64,000 bases of DNA, from the NCBI GenBank assembly GCA_013076295.1, contig RQOL01000466.1, forward strand, positions 1 through 64,000, given 5' to 3'. Both the position numbers and the translations under genes were made by a program. Below, in pieces: positions 1-13,642 of the stretch (its first letter is position 1; each line of letters opens with the position of its first letter). Below the pieces are notes generated by a model. It searched no databases, was not told the DNA's origin, and worked only from the letters and a program-made list of their open reading frames with translations. The stretch comes from Sanderia malayensis (lineage: Eukaryota > Cnidaria > Scyphozoa > Semaeostomeae > Pelagiidae).

Positions 1-963
1 ACGTCTTTGTGCTTGATGATAATTTGGCCAGTCGAAACGGTGTACGAATCTTGTAAACAGATTCATTTATGAATTGGCATGTGTGAAATATTATATTTTC
101 TTCATGAATAGCCACGTACATTTTCTCAAGGAAAGCTGTCCACTTGTTTATCTTGTTGTGTTTAGGCCAGCCCATTCCTTGAAATCAGTCAACATAAGCT
201 ATTGCATATGTGAATATTCAATCCATATCATGGCGGTGTTTATGGGGACGACGGACATATTAACTTGTGTAATATGGTGCGATTAGGCAGGGGAGAGAAA
301 AGAATGTCAAGCAAAGCAGTAAAGCAGTAAGAGGGATACGGATCTCATCTCATGGAAGCCTTGTGTGTATGCGAGTGCGCGCGTGTCTCTGTGTGTGATG
401 TGGGGAAGGGAGGTCACTTCGACCAAGCAAGACAGACCCAAACCAAACCAACTACCATGAGTTGACAAGCATGGCTTTTCCCCGACCTTACCAATATTCG
501 TGAGTTCTGTGCAGAATGAATAATGTCAATGCTATCCTGGTAACAACTCTACCTACTGTCTTCGAGTATAGTCAATTAACTGAAACTCGTTCACTCATAC
601 GAAGAAAGCATGGCGCGAATGCTTGTGCTTTTGCCATACGTTTCTCCTCCTTTCTTTGCCTAGCCTAAATGCAGACACAAAAACAAATGTATATATACGA
701 AAGTGTCCTTCCTTGGCTACAATATTAATGCCTTTGGTAAATAGAGGGTTCAACGTTTGCAAAGTAATTTGGAATTTTCTCTGATTTTCCAAGCCACATC
801 GTGAGCATATGTTAAAATTTGGGCCATTATTGATAAAGACAATTTCTACACATGTCTGAATGTGCTTGGAAATGTCTGTCTACGTACTTAGTTTACAATG
901 ACAATTGGCCTGCAAGCAGAAATTGTCAATAGCCAGAGCAATTGGCGATTTTACATCGACAAC

Positions 964-970
964 AAACACA
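964..970 (+). promoter_or_regulatory. H1 AC-box AAACACA
   Basis: AAACACA lies 218 bases upstream of the H1 ATG in unit 1 and at exactly the same distance in unit 2 (7288-7294) and unit 3 (13643-13649). This heptamer is the H1-specific promoter element known from animal H1 genes. An inverted CCAAT (CAATTGG) lies about 25 bases further upstream in unit 1 but reads CAATGGG in units 2 and 3. Function is inferred from motif and position only. Confidence 0.5.
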
Positions 971-1181
971 ACCTCGATCGCCATTTTCGAAATGCACAGG
1001 AAAGCCCCGTGTCACGTGGCCCACTGTGCTGGGCGCGTAAAACAAACGTTCATCAACGATTTCGGACAAGAGAAGTGAATTATTTTGAATGTTCTACTCG
1101 CTTGTGGACTTCTATCGATAATCGATAAACGTTTTATCCTACTTCAACTACTCGCAAACAACTCGACAATAACGTAATATC

Positions 1182-1726
1182 ATGGAGGCAGCAAAGAAGA
1201 AGACAACAGCAGCTAAGAAGCCAGCACAACATCCAGCCTACAAGGAAATGGTTGTCGAGGCCCTTCGAAGTTTACACGAGCGCAATGGCTCGTCACGACA
1301 AAAGATCAGTCAGTATTTGGTGCAGAACTTCAAGTGCTCTGACGATGCTGTCAAGAGACATCTGAAGCTGGCTCTCAAGAAGATGTTAGTGGACGGTGCT
1401 ATCATTCAGAGCAAAGGGGTTGGTGCTTCTGGCTCATTCAAACTTGCAGCCAAGAAGCCTGCTGCTAAGCCAGTCAAGAAAGCAGCCACAAAGAAGCCTG
1501 CCCCTGCCAAGAAAGCAGTTGCCAAGAAGCCAGCAGCAAAGCCAAAGGCAGCTGCCAAGTCACCAAAAAAGCCCAAATCTAAAGTAGCCAAGAAGCCAAA
1601 AGCAGTGAAGAAGTCACCAGCAAAGAAGTCAGCAGCTCCGCCAAAGCCAAGAAGCCTGCTGCTAAAAAGCCTGCTGCCAAGAAACCTGCTGCCAAGAAGG
1701 CCACCAAAAAGACTGCAAAGAAATAA
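1182..1726 (+). pseudogene. H1: Histone H1, unit 1, one-base frameshift in the C-terminal tail
   Basis: Linker histone, which binds DNA at the nucleosome entry and exit. The winged-helix H15 domain spans roughly residues 17-90 (HPAYKEMVVEAL, KRHLKLALKKML). A lysine/alanine tail built of AAKKP-like repeats follows. Compared with the intact unit-3 copy, one base is missing near 1640 (the tail reads APPKPRS instead of APAKAKK). The literal frame therefore leaves the basic tail and reads on to 1817. The stop that fits the unit-3 frame is at 1724-1726, 60 bases before the stem-loop. Residue 70 is Val here and Met in units 2 and 3. This may be a sequencing or assembly error rather than real decay. 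Confidence 0.9.
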
Positions 1727-1785
1727 AGAATTTCACCAGTATGCATGCCAGCTTGGCTCGCACACAAACAAACAAACAAACAAAC

Positions 1786-1801
1786 AGCTTTTTTCAAAGC
1801 T
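1786..1801 (+). terminator. Histone 3' stem-loop of H1, unit 1
   Basis: AGCTTTTTTCAAAGCT forms a 6-bp stem with the UUUC loop typical of animal replication-dependent histone mRNA, followed by ACCA. It marks 3' end formation without a poly(A) tail and is the binding site for SLBP. Confidence 0.92.
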
Positions 1802-3050
1802 ACCACTGGCATTGTGAAGCTCTCACTAACTTGCTTTTGCTAACTTGGTCAATAACACATGAAACACCTCTTGTGCTGTGTTACTTTCACACTTCTTTTG
1901 TATCATTATATATTTGCAGGCAATGCTCAACACTTGCCTTTCAAAGCAGCTCGTGGAGTGCACAACTCGGCATTGACATCATCAACATGGTACAATTGTC
2001 ACCTATTCATTCTACTCAGAACATATGGGTACATATGTGACAACTGTTCACCTGTAATTCTTAAACTAAATGCAAGGTAGATTATGTACTTCACTTGCAC
2101 CTTGTCATTGAGGACAAGTCTTCATGTAAGCCGATCACAATATCTCCATCCACCACAGTACCACTCACCACATTACTCTCAACTCAATTTGCAGCCTGAT
2201 AAGGCCAGCTGATTATGCACACATTGTCTCCAATATCAGACAGTGTGACATGCTGGATAACTAACTCCCTGCATACTTGTACATTAACTAACATTGACAT
2301 TTGTGTCTCCTCCCCTTCCAGAAATGAGAGAAAATGTCACAATAGTAACCTTGATTGAATTGTTTAGCAAACTTGTTCACTTCCAACCCATTGCATAAGT
2401 ACACACTAAACTGTCCTATGATGTTTCAGCAAAACATAATGCATGTCGAGATTCTTAATTACATATTCCATCCAAGGATAGCCATATATTCGGAACCGCA
2501 ATTGCTACATATTATTAGATTGATGATATACTTGTATTAATGCTACCATGCTGCTACAGATCATTCTGCTGTTCAAGCTTTCGGACAGATAATTGAGTAT
2601 ATGACGTAGATCAACCAACCGTCTGATTGAAAAGCAGTCTGCAACAGTAATCAATTTCTCAAGCTTCATTACTTATTATTGCAAACACAAGGCAGCCGAA
2701 TATTGGACAAATCTGCATCACTCAACCAACCTCTAGTAAGTCTAGTAATTCCAACTATCAGTTCGTGTAGGAGGACCAATCCAAACTATCATATCATGCT
2801 ACCTGTCACAGCATCAATCTATGAACATTTAACAACCAGGTATTGCCTGTGCACTGCACTGATATGAAAATACAACAAACCCAATATGACATCATTGCTG
2901 TACTGACGACCTATTCATACTAACTATAATTATTGATGCAGTGCAGTAACTGTCAAGCTAAGCTATCTAAGCACAGATGACTACCTTCGAAAACATACCC
3001 ATGCAGAAGCGATTGACATGGCTGGATCATACAGAGCTGGTGCTTGTGGT

Positions 3051-3066
3051 GGTTTTGAAAAAAACC
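3051..3066 (-). terminator. Histone 3' stem-loop of H3, unit 1
   Basis: On the minus strand this reads GGTTTT-TTTC-AAAACC followed by ACCA. It is a different stem from the H1/H4/H2B class but has the same UUUC loop. Confidence 0.92.
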
Positions 3067-3094
3067 GTTTTTTATTTGGTGATCTTGAGTAGAC

Positions 3095-3501
3095 TTAGGC
3101 TCTCTTCTCCACGAATCCTTCTTGCCAACTGGATGTCCTTGGGCATGATGGTGACACGCTTGGCGTGAATGGCACACAGGTTAGTATCCTCGAAGAGGCC
3201 TACCAAGTATGCTTCTGAAGCTCTTGCAAAGCCATAAAGCCGAGCTCTGGAAACGCAAATCAGTCTTGAAGTCCTGAGCAATTCACGAACCAACCTTTGG
3301 AATGGCAATTTTCTGATGAGCAACTCCGTAGACTTCTGGTAGCGACGAATTTCTCTCAGTGCAACTGTACCTGGCCTGTAACGATGAGGCTTCTTGACAC
3401 CACCAGTGGCAGGGGCGCTCTTTCTTGCTGCCTTGTTGCCAACTGTTTGCGAGGTGCTTTACCTCCAGTAGACTTACGAGCAGTTGCTTGGTTCTTGCCA
3501 T
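3095..3501 (-). pseudogene. H3: Histone H3, unit 1, broken by several one-base indels
   Basis: Core histone H3 is recognisable in pieces in shifting frames. MARTKQ starts at 3501, and the pieces [32 protein letters not shown] and [19 protein letters not shown] appear downstream. The span from start to stop is 407 bases against 411 expected. By comparison with unit 2, single bases are missing in the TARK codons, the QLATKAAR region, the REIAQDF region, the SSAVMAL codons and the LQEASEA codons. One is gained in the last RGERA codons. No intact 136-residue frame exists as given. The gene diverges from H4 and ends 28 bases before its own stem-loop. Confidence 0.9.
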
Positions 3502-4537
<1,036 letters not shown>

Positions 4538-4570
4538 GCAGTTATCAACAAGACACCTCAATTACAAAAC

Positions 4571-4586
4571 AGCTTTTTTCAAAGCT
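4571..4586 (+). terminator. Histone 3' stem-loop of H4, unit 1
   Basis: AGCTTT-TTTC-AAAGCT followed by ACCA, 33 bases past the H4 stop. Confidence 0.93.
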
Positions 4587-5036
4587 ACCAAATCTACCAA
4601 TTGAATCATCTTGTTTTGGTGTGTGCAACGCTTATTGTTACTCAACTCAAATATAGAGTCATGTCTCTAATCTAATGACCGGACTGTATTCTGCATTTCA
4701 TGCTACACCCTGCACTTGGCCATGGCGAGGCTTAGCAATGTCCGATTCGTTAATGACGGGATGCTTGCCATGCACCTCTGCTGATCAAATGAAATCACAC
4801 GGGGCTGCATAGCTTCCCTTCTCAGATGCAATTGATATTTCGATAAGATATCAATTGCAAACCAACAGTTAGCACCTCATAGGATATCGATAGTAAGTAG
4901 AAAATTGCCCTTCACAAGTAAGATAAGATATAAACTAAAGCAATACAGAAAGCCTTTTACCCCACACATGGCAGGGCCTAAGAAGACCTAGACGATCAGT
5001 GACAGCTGCACGGGTTAAATAATCGGTGGATGTGGT
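4587..5036. other. H4-H2A convergent spacer, unit 1
   Basis: There is no gene between the two 3' ends. The only structure seen is a perfect inverted repeat with 12-bp arms at 4827-4838 and 4848-4859 (TGCAATTGATAT) and a 9-base loop. The unit-2 equivalent near 11,190-11,220 has changes in both arms, so the hairpin is probably not selected. Confidence 0.5.
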
Positions 5037-5052
5037 GGTTTTGAAAAAAACC
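5037..5052 (-). terminator. Histone 3' stem-loop of H2A, unit 1
   Basis: GGTTTT-TTTC-AAAACC on the minus strand, then ACCACA. Same class as H3. Confidence 0.92.
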
Positions 5053-5080
5053 GTTTGATTGTAAAGTGCAGCAAGCACAC

Positions 5081-5470
5081 TTAGGCCTTTGCCTTGACTG
5101 CTTTCTGTTCTGTCTTCTTTGGCAAGAGTACGGCCTGAATGTTTGGCAATACACCACCTTGAGCAATAGTGACACCGGACAGCAGCTTGTTCAATTCCTC
5201 GTCATTGCGGATGGCAAGTTGTAAATGTCTCGGAATGATCCTTGTCTTCTTGTTGTCTCTTGCTGCATTGCCAGCCAGTTCCAAGATCTCAGCAGACAAA
5301 TACTCGAGAACTGCTGCCAGGTAGACTGGAGCGCCAGATCCGACTCTCTCGGCATAGTTTCCCTTCCTCAAAAGTCTGTGAATACGTCCCACTGGAAATT
5401 GAAGTCCAGCTCTGGATGTTCTAGACCTCGCCTTGGCCTTAGCTTTTCCTCCTTTACCACGTCCAGACAT
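5081..5470 (-). CDS. H2A: Histone H2A, unit 1
   Basis: Complete H2A of 129 residues. It has the tail [20 protein letters not shown] and the histone-fold start [20 protein letters not shown]. The acidic-patch segment ([23 protein letters not shown]) and the docking end [15 protein letters not shown] follow. The C-tail [10 protein letters not shown] lacks an SQ(E/D) motif, so this is canonical H2A and not H2A.X. The gene shares a 297-bp divergent promoter with H2B, and its stem-loop at 5037-5052 lies 28 bases past the stop. Confidence 0.98.
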   Translation of the reverse strand: MSGRGKGGKAKAKARSRTSRAGLQFPVGRIHRLLRKGNYAERVGSGAPVYLAAVLEYLSAEILELAGNAARDNKKTRIIPRHLQLAIRNDEELNKLLSGVTIAQGGVLPNIQAVLLPKKTEQKAVKAKA

Positions 5471-5767
5471 GTTGATTGTTGAATTTAGTTCGATCGATCG
5501 ACAAAGATGCGAATAGATGAGAGTCGTTGAAAACGAATTGTAATTGTGAAGTTATGGCGCCAGTGTCAAGGTGTTTGTAAATGAGGCTGGCTCGAAAAGC
5601 ACCAATCATGGCGAGCTTCTTTGTCCACTCGCAACATTTCGATCTCCAACGTGTCATGTGATATAAAGAAGGCGTGTGGAGTGCATGGATCAATCCAATT
5701 CTTAATTGCTTTGCGATTATCGATTTACTGTTCGAATCGTCGTACTAAACTCATCTTCAAAATCAAC
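5471..5767. promoter_or_regulatory. Divergent H2A/H2B promoter, unit 1
   Basis: This 297-bp shared promoter has a CCAAT box at 5602-5606 and a TATA box (TATAAA) at 5662-5667 on the plus strand. The TATA lies about 105 bases before the H2B ATG, which leaves a 5' leader of about 75 bases. An in-frame ATG at 5621 lies upstream of the TATA box and is not the start. On the H2A side no clear TATA is visible. A GATC-rich palindromic run (TTCGATCGATCGA) sits about 20 bases before the H2A ATG. Confidence 0.7.
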
Positions 5768-6169
5768 ATGTCTGACGCACCAAAAGGAGGAAAGCAGGCA
5801 CCAAAGGTCGCCAAGAAGGGCGAGAAGAAGGCTGGTGTTGGCAAGAAAGGAGGAAAGGCACCCGGAGACAAGAAGAGAACGAAAAGACGAAAGGAGAGTT
5901 ACTCCATCTACATCTACAAAGTCTTGAAGCAAGTTCATCCCGACACCGGTATTTCAAGTAAGGCTATGAGTATTATGAACTCATTTGTCAATGACATCTT
6001 TGAAAGGATTGCACAGGAAGCATCTCGTCTTGCTCACTACAACAAGAGAGCAACGATTACATCTCGTGAAATTCAAACTGCTGTCAGACTCTTGCTGCCT
6101 GGTGAATTGGCAAAACACGCCGTCAGTGAAGGTACCAAAGCCGTCACCAAGTACACAAGCAGCAAGTAG
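5768..6169 (+). CDS. H2B: Histone H2B, unit 1
   Basis: Complete H2B of 133 residues. The long basic N-tail ([20 protein letters not shown]) precedes the fold beginning [20 protein letters not shown]. The helix [19 protein letters not shown] and the C-terminal helix ending [10 protein letters not shown] follow. The chosen start at 5768 gives the normal SDAPK-type N-terminus. The frame is open upstream to 5621 only by chance. The stem-loop is at 6206-6221. Confidence 0.98.
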   Translation: MSDAPKGGKQAPKVAKKGEKKAGVGKKGGKAPGDKKRTKRRKESYSIYIYKVLKQVHPDTGISSKAMSIMNSFVNDIFERIAQEASRLAHYNKRATITSREIQTAVRLLLPGELAKHAVSEGTKAVTKYTSSK

Positions 6170-6205
6170 AAAGTGTAATCTCTTGCCTGCAAATCAAAAC
6201 AAAAC

Positions 6206-6221
6206 AGCTTTTTTCAAAGCT
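6206..6221 (+). terminator. Histone 3' stem-loop of H2B, unit 1
   Basis: AGCTTT-TTTC-AAAGCT followed by ACCACA, 36 bases past the stop. Confidence 0.93.
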
Positions 6222-7287
6222 ACCACATATACCGATTATATGTAGCCCGTTGTCACATTCAAAACGCTGTTTACAACAACGTCGTTTTTGCTGAGCTTCG
6301 GTTGGCGCCATTTTTCTCCTTCAACGTCTTTTGTGCTTTGATGATAATTTGGCCAGTCGAAACGGTGTACGAATCTTGTAAACAGATTCATTTATGAATT
6401 GGCATGTGTGAAATATTAGATTTTCTTCATGAATAGCCACGTACATTTTCTCAAGGAAAGCTGTCCACTTGTTTATCTTGTTGTGTTTAGGCCAGCCCAT
6501 TCCTTGAAATCAGTCAACATAAGCTATTGCATATGTGAATATTCAATCCATATCATGGCGTGTTTATGGGGACGACGAACACATTAACTTGTGTAATATG
6601 GTGCGATTAGGCAGGGGAGAGAAGAGAGAGAATGTCAAGCAAAGCAGTAAAGCAGTAAGAGGGATACGGATCTCATGGAAGCCTTGTGTGTGAGTACGCG
6701 CGTTTCTCTGTGTGTGATGTGGGGAAGGGAGGTCACTTCGACCAACCAAGCAAGACAGACCCAAAACAAACCAACTACCCTGAGTTGACAAGCATGGCTT
6801 TTCCCCGACCTTACCAATATTCGTGAGTTCTGTGCAGAATGAATAATGTCAATGCTATCCTGGTAACAACTCTACCTACTGCTCCGATCCGAGTAGTCAA
6901 TTAACTGAAACTCGTTCACTCATACGAAGAAAGCATGGCGCGAATGCTTGTGCTTTTGCCATACGTTTCTCCTCCTTTCTTGCCTAGCCTAAATGCAGAC
7001 ACAAAAACAAATGTATATATACGAAAGTGTCCTTCCTTGGCTACAATATTAATGCCTTTGGTAAATAGAGGGTTCAACGTTTGCAAAGTAATTTGGAATT
7101 TTCTCTGATTTTCCAAGCCACATCGTGAGCATATGTTAAAATTTGGGCCATTATTGATAAAGACAATTTCTACACATGTCTGAATGTGCTTGGAAATGTC
7201 TGTCTACGTACTTAGTTTACAATGACAATTGGCCTGCAAGCAGAAACTGTCAATAGCCAGAGCAATGGGCGATTTTACATCGACAAC

Positions 7288-7294
7288 AAACACA
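7288..7294 (+). promoter_or_regulatory. H1 AC-box AAACACA, unit 2
   Basis: Same heptamer at the same 218-base distance from the unit-2 H1 start. Its flanks are nearly identical to unit 1. Confidence 0.5.
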
Positions 7295-7505
7295 ACCTCG
7301 ATCGCCATTTTCGAAATGCACAGGAAAGCCCCGTGTCACGTGGCCCACTGTGCTGGGCGCGTAAAACAAACGTTCATCAACGATTTCGGACAAGAGAAGT
7401 GAATTATTTTGAATGTTCTACTCGCTTGTGGACTTCTATCGATAATCGATAAACGTTTTATCCTACTTCAACTACTCGTAAACAACTCGACAATAGCGTA
7501 ATATC

Positions 7506-8049
7506 ATGGAGGCAGCAAAGAAGAAGACAACAGCAGCTAAGAAGCCAGCACAACATCCAGCCTACAAGGAAATGGTGGTCGAGGCCCTTCGGAGTTTACA
7601 CGAGCGCAATGGCTCGTCACGACAAAAGATCAGTCAGTATTTGGTGCAGAACTTCAAGTGCTCTGACGATGCTGTCAAGAGACATCTGAAGCTGGCTCTC
7701 AAGAAGATGTTAATGGACGGTGCTATCATTCAGAGCAAAGGGGTTGGTGCTTCTGGCTCATTCAAACTTGCAGCCAAGAAGCCTGCTGCTAAGCCAGTCA
7801 AGAAAGCAGCCACAAAGAAGCCTGCCCCTGCCAAGAAAGCAGTTGCCAAGAAGCCAGCAGCAAAGCCAAAGGCAGCTGCCAAGTCACCAAAAAAGCCCAA
7901 ATCTAAAGTAGCCAAGAAGCCAAAAGCAGTGAAGAAGTCACCAGCAAAGAAGTCAGCAGCTCCGGCAAAGCCAAGAAGCCTGCTGCTAAAAAGCCTGCTG
8001 CCAAGAAACCTGCTGCCAAGAAGGCCACCAAAAAGACTGCAAGAAATAA
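7506..8049 (+). pseudogene. H1: Histone H1, unit 2, two one-base deletions in the tail
   Basis: Same linker-histone gene as in the other units, with the globular domain intact. Two single bases are missing relative to unit 3: one near 7965 in the AAPAKAK segment, and one near 8041 just before the stop (GCAAGAAATAA against GCAAAGAAATAA). The uncorrected frame runs to 8297 and encodes non-histone sequence. The homologous stop codon is at 8047-8049. Its stem-loop at 8106-8121 is normal, so transcript processing signals remain. Confidence 0.9.
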
Positions 8050-8105
8050 AGAATTTCACCAGTATGCATGCCAGCTTGGCTCTGCACACAAACAAACAAA
8101 CAAAC

Positions 8106-8121
8106 AGCTTTTTTCAAAGCT
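8106..8121 (+). terminator. Histone 3' stem-loop of H1, unit 2
   Basis: Same AGCTTT-TTTC-AAAGCT hairpin as unit 1, followed by ACCA, after an AAAC-rich microsatellite. Confidence 0.92.
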
Positions 8122-9406
8122 ACCACTGGCATTGTGAAGCTCTCACTAACTTGCTTTTGCTAACTTGGTCAATAACACATGAACACCTCTTGTGCTGTGT
8201 TACTTTCACACACTTCTTTTGTATCATTATATATTTGCAGGCAATGCTCAACACTTGCCTTTCAAAGCAGCTCGTGGAGTGCACAACTCGGCATTGACAT
8301 CATCAACATGGTACAATTGTCACCTATTCATTCTACTCAGAACATATGGGTACATATGTGACAACTGTTCACCTGTAATTCTTAAACTAAATGCAAGGTA
8401 GATTATGTACTTCACTTGCACCCTGTCATTGAGGACAAGTCTTCATGTAAGCCGGTCACAATATCTCCATCCACCACAGTACCACTCACCACATTACTCT
8501 CAACTCAATTTGCAGCCTGGTAAGGCCAGCTGATTATGCACACATTTGTCTCCAATGTCAGACAGTGTGACATGCTGGATAACTCCCTGCATACTTGTAC
8601 ATTAACTAACAATTGACATTTGTGCTCCTCCCACCTTTCCAGCCAATGAGAGAAAATGTCAACAATAGTAACCTTGATTAGAATTGTTTAGCAAACTGTT
8701 CACTTCCAACCCATTGCATAAGTACACACTAAACTGTACCTATGATGTATTCAGAAAACATAATTGCATTGTCGAGATTCTTAATTACATAATTCCATTC
8801 CCAAGGATAGCCATGTATTCGAGAACCGCAATTGCTACATATTACTATGATTATGATTATGATATACTTTGTATTAATGCTACCATGCTTGCTACAGATC
8901 ATTCTGCTGTTCAGCTTTTCGGCACGAGTAATTGAGTAATTAGACGTCAGATCAACCAACCGTCTGATTGAAAAGCGGTCTTGCAACAGTAATCAATTTC
9001 TCAAGCTTCATTACTTCATTATTGCAAACCAAGGGCAGCCGAATATTGGACAAATCTGCATTCACTCAACAACCTCTAGTAAGTCTAGTAATTCCAAACT
9101 ATGCAGTTCGTGTAGGAGGACCAATCCAAACTATCATATCATGCTACCTGTCACAGCATCATCTATGAACATTTAACAACCAGGTATTGCCTGTGCACTC
9201 CACTGATATGAAACTACAACAAACCCAAATATCACATCATTGCCTGTACCTCACGACCTACGACTTATCACATTAACTTATAATTATTGATGCAGTGCAG
9301 TAACTGTCAAGCTAAGCTATCTAGCACAGATGACCTCCCTTCGAAAACATTACCCATGCAGAAGCGATTGACATGGCCTGGATCATACAGAGCTGGTGCT
9401 TGTGGT

Positions 9407-9422
9407 GGTTTTGAAAAAAACC
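9407..9422 (-). terminator. Histone 3' stem-loop of H3, unit 2
   Basis: GGTTTT-TTTC-AAAACC on the minus strand, 29 bases past the H3 stop. Identical to unit 1 although the gene body differs by indels. Confidence 0.92.
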
Positions 9423-9451
9423 GTTTGTTTATTTGGTGATCTTGAGTAGAC

Positions 9452-9879
<428 letters not shown>

Positions 9880-10567
9880 TCAGCGAGTAACTAGATGAAA
9901 CTTGTTCTTGCTTGCCGCGATAAATGCAGAGAATGAATAATTTTGAAATTAGGCGGGCTGGCTTTCACATAACACACCCAGCACAATACGCACACGTGAC
10001 AAGCTCCGAACAATGATGCACGCACAATTGATTGGCTAACGATTTCTTATTTCGATCCTGCCCGAAATTTGTCACTAACTGTGCGCTTCAACTACTATAT
10101 TTTAGCAAGTTACTTTGAAACTGACACTGTTAGGTATCAAAACCCGGCTTTCTCGTGATTCTATTATGCCTATGCTTTGAATAATTGCCATTCCTGCGCC
10201 TTCTAAACCGAAATAGTTGATTATTGTACGTTTTTCTGCGTGCTTCGAAGAGAATATTCACGTTAAACAGTAAATATTGTTTGTTGTTGAAAATTTCAAT
10301 GCAACAACTGTGCCTGGTTGGTCAGAAAATTACAGGGTTAAGGCTAGAAACGCATTTAAACTGGTTATGGGCACAATGTTGGAGAAATTACGAAGAAATG
10401 GAGATATTGAAGCACAACGAGTTTGTGCGCGCAGTTTGAAATGTTGTTTTGAAAACACGTGGTGCTCTCCTTAGACGTTCGCTCATATGGGGTATATGAG
10501 ACAAACGGTTGTTTGTTGGCGCTCACAACATATCAATTTGCTGTTCTGTGAAGCATTGATTTCGTGA

Positions 10568-10897
<330 letters not shown>

Positions 10898-10930
10898 GCA
10901 GTTATCAACAAGACACCTCAATTACAAAAC

Positions 10931-10946
10931 AGCTTTTTTCAAAGCT
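10931..10946 (+). terminator. Histone 3' stem-loop of H4, unit 2
   Basis: Identical hairpin and flank to unit 1. Confidence 0.93.
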
Positions 10947-11398
10947 ACCAAATCTACCAATTGAATCATCTTGTTTTGGTGTGTGCAACGCTTATTGTTA
11001 CTCAACTCAAATATAGAGTCATGTCTCTAATCTAATGACCGGACTGTATATCTGCATTTCATGCTACACCCTGCACTTAGCCATGGCGAGGCTTAGCAAT
11101 GTCCAATTCGTTAGTGACGGGATGCTTGCCATGCATCTCACCTGATCAAATGAAATCACACGGGGCTGCATAGCTTCCCTTCTCAGATGTCAATTGATAT
11201 TTCGATAAATTATCAATTGCAAACCAACAGTTAGCACCTCATAGGATATCGATAGTAAGTAGAAAATTGTCCTTCACAAGCAAGATAAGATATAAACTAA
11301 AGCAATACAGAAAGTCTTTTACCCCACTCATGGCAGGGCCTAAGAAGACCTAGACGATCAGTGACAGCTGCACGGGTTAAATAATCGGTGGATGTGGT

Positions 11399-11414
11399 GG
11401 TTTTGAAAAAAACC
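11399..11414 (-). terminator. Histone 3' stem-loop of H2A, unit 2
   Basis: GGTTTT-TTTC-AAAACC on the minus strand, identical to unit 1. Confidence 0.92.
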
Positions 11415-11442
11415 GTTTGATTGTAAAGTGCAGCAAGCACAC

Positions 11443-11832
11443 TTAGGCCTTTGCCTTGACTGCTTTCTGTTCTGTCTTCTTTGGCAAGAGTACGGCCTGA
11501 ATGTTTGGCAATACACCACCTTGAGCAATAGTGACACCGGACAGCAGCTTGTTCAATTCCTCGTCATTGCGGATGGCAAGTTGTAAATGTCTCGGAATGA
11601 TCCTTGTCTTCTTGTTGTCTCTTGCTGCATTGCCAGCCAGTTCCAAGATCTCAGCAGACAAATACTCGAGAACTGCTGCCAGGTAGACTGGAGCGCCAGA
11701 TCCGACTCTCTCGGCATAGTTTCCCTTCCTCAAAAGTCTGTGAATACGTCCCACTGGAAATTGAAGTCCAGCTCTGGATGTTCTAGACCTCGCCTTGGCC
11801 TTAGCTTTTCCTCCTTTACCACGTCCAGACAT
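11443..11832 (-). CDS. H2A: Histone H2A, unit 2
   Basis: The protein is identical to the unit-1 H2A and I see no nucleotide difference in the coding part. It pairs with the H2B at 12130 across a conserved divergent promoter. Confidence 0.98.
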   Translation of the reverse strand: MSGRGKGGKAKAKARSRTSRAGLQFPVGRIHRLLRKGNYAERVGSGAPVYLAAVLEYLSAEILELAGNAARDNKKTRIIPRHLQLAIRNDEELNKLLSGVTIAQGGVLPNIQAVLLPKKTEQKAVKAKA

Positions 11833-12129
11833 GTTGATTGTTGAATTTAGTTCGATCGATCGACAAAGATGCGAATAGATGAGAGTCGTTGAAAACGAAT
11901 TGTAATTGTGAAGTTATGGCGCCAGTGTCAAGGTGTTTGTAAATGAGGCTGGCTCGAAAAGCACCAATCACGGCGAGCTTCTTTGTCCACTCGCAGCATT
12001 TCGATCTCCAACGTGTCATGTGATATAAAGAAGGCGGGTGGAGTGCATGGATCAATCCAATTCTTAGTTGCTTTGCAATTATCGATTTACTGTTCGAATC
12101 GTCGTACTAAACTCATCTTCAAAATCAAC
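11833..12129. promoter_or_regulatory. Divergent H2A/H2B promoter, unit 2
   Basis: Same layout as unit 1: CCAAT at 11964-11968, TATAAA at 12024-12029 and H2B start at 12130. Both boxes and their spacing are preserved while scattered bases around them differ. Confidence 0.7.
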
Positions 12130-12531
12130 ATGTCTGACGCACCAAAAGGAGGAAAGCAGGCACCAAAGGTCGCCAAGAAGGGCGAGAAGAAGGCTGGTGT
12201 TGGCAAGAAAGGAGGAAAGGCACCCGGAGACAAGAAGAGAACGAAAAGACGAAAGGAGAGTTACTCCATCTACATCTACAAAGTCTTGAAGCAAGTTCAT
12301 CCCGACACCGGTATTTCAAGTAAGGCTATGAGTATTATGAACTCATTTGTCAATGACATCTTTGAAAGGATTGCACAGGAAGCATCTCGTCTTGCTCACT
12401 ACAACAAGAGAGCAACGATTACATCTCGTGAAATTCAAACTGCTGTCAGACTCTTGCTGCCTGGTGAATTGGCAAAACACGCCGTCAGTGAAGGTACCAA
12501 AGCCGTCACCAAGTACACAAGCAGCAAGTAG
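12130..12531 (+). CDS. H2B: Histone H2B, unit 2
   Basis: Identical protein to unit 1. The coding sequence shows no differences that I could find, in contrast to the H1 tail and H3 of the same unit. Confidence 0.98.
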   Translation: MSDAPKGGKQAPKVAKKGEKKAGVGKKGGKAPGDKKRTKRRKESYSIYIYKVLKQVHPDTGISSKAMSIMNSFVNDIFERIAQEASRLAHYNKRATITSREIQTAVRLLLPGELAKHAVSEGTKAVTKYTSSK

Positions 12532-12567
12532 AAAGTGTAATCTCTTGCCTGCAAATCAAAACAAAAC

Positions 12568-12583
12568 AGCTTTTTTCAAAGCT
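12568..12583 (+). terminator. Histone 3' stem-loop of H2B, unit 2
   Basis: Identical hairpin at the same distance from the stop as in unit 1. Confidence 0.93.
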
Positions 12584-13642
12584 ACCACATATACCGATTA
12601 TATGTAGCCCGTTGTCACATTCAAAACGCTGTTTACAACAACGTCGTTTTTGCTGAGCTTCGGTTGGCGCCATTTTTCTCCTTCAACGTCTTTTGTGCTT
12701 TGATGATAATTTGGCCAGTCGAAACGGTGTACGAATCTTGTAAACAGATTCATTTATGAATTGGCATGTGTGAAATATTATATTTTCTTCATGAATAGCC
12801 ACGTACATTTTCTCAAGGAAAGCTGTCCACTTGTTTATCTTGTTGTGTTTAGGCCAGCCCATTCCTTGAAATCAGTCAACATAAGCTATTGCATATGTGA
12901 ATATTCAATCCATATCATGGCGTGTTTATGGGGACGACGAACACATTAACTTGTGTAATATGGTGCGATTAGGCAGGGGAGAGAAGAGAGAGAATGTCAA
13001 GCAAAGCAGTAAAGCAGTAAGAGGGATACGGATCTCATGGAAGCCTTGTGTGTGAGTACGCGCGTTTCTCTGTGTGTGATGTGGGGAAGGGAGGTCACTT
13101 CGACCAAGCAAGACAGACCCAAACCAAACCAACTACCATGAGTTGACAAGCATGGCTTTTCCCCGACCTTACCAATATTCGTGAGTTCTGTGCAGAATGA
13201 ATAATATCAATGCTATCCTGGTAACAACTCTACCTACTGTCTCCGAGTAGTCAATGAACTGAAACTCGTTCACTCATACGAAGAAAGCATGGCGCGAATG
13301 CTTGTGCTTTTGCCATACGTTTCTCCTCCTTTCTTCGCCTAGCCTAAATGCAGACACAAAAACAAATGTATATATACGAAAGTGTCCTTCCTTGGCTACA
13401 ATATTAATGCCTTTGGTAAATAGAGGGTTCAACGTTTGCAAAGTAATTTGGAATTTTCTCTGATTTTCCAAGCCACATCGTGAGCATGTATTAAAATTTG
13501 GGCCATTATTGATAAAGACAATTTCTGCACATGACTGAATGTGCTTGGAAATGTCTGTCTACGTACTTAGTTTACAATGACAATTGGCCTGCAAGCAGAA
13601 ACTGTCAATAGCCAGAGCAATGGGCGATTTTACATGGACAAC

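Noticed and set aside
5621..5767. Open extension upstream of H2B giving 49 extra residues
   Set aside because: It begins before the TATA box and does not resemble histone. The normal SDAPK start at 5768 is clear in both units.
10224..10474. Two open frames in the H3-H4 spacer
   Set aside because: They lie in the divergent promoter region; their counterparts in unit 1 are interrupted, and they have no histone or other similarity.
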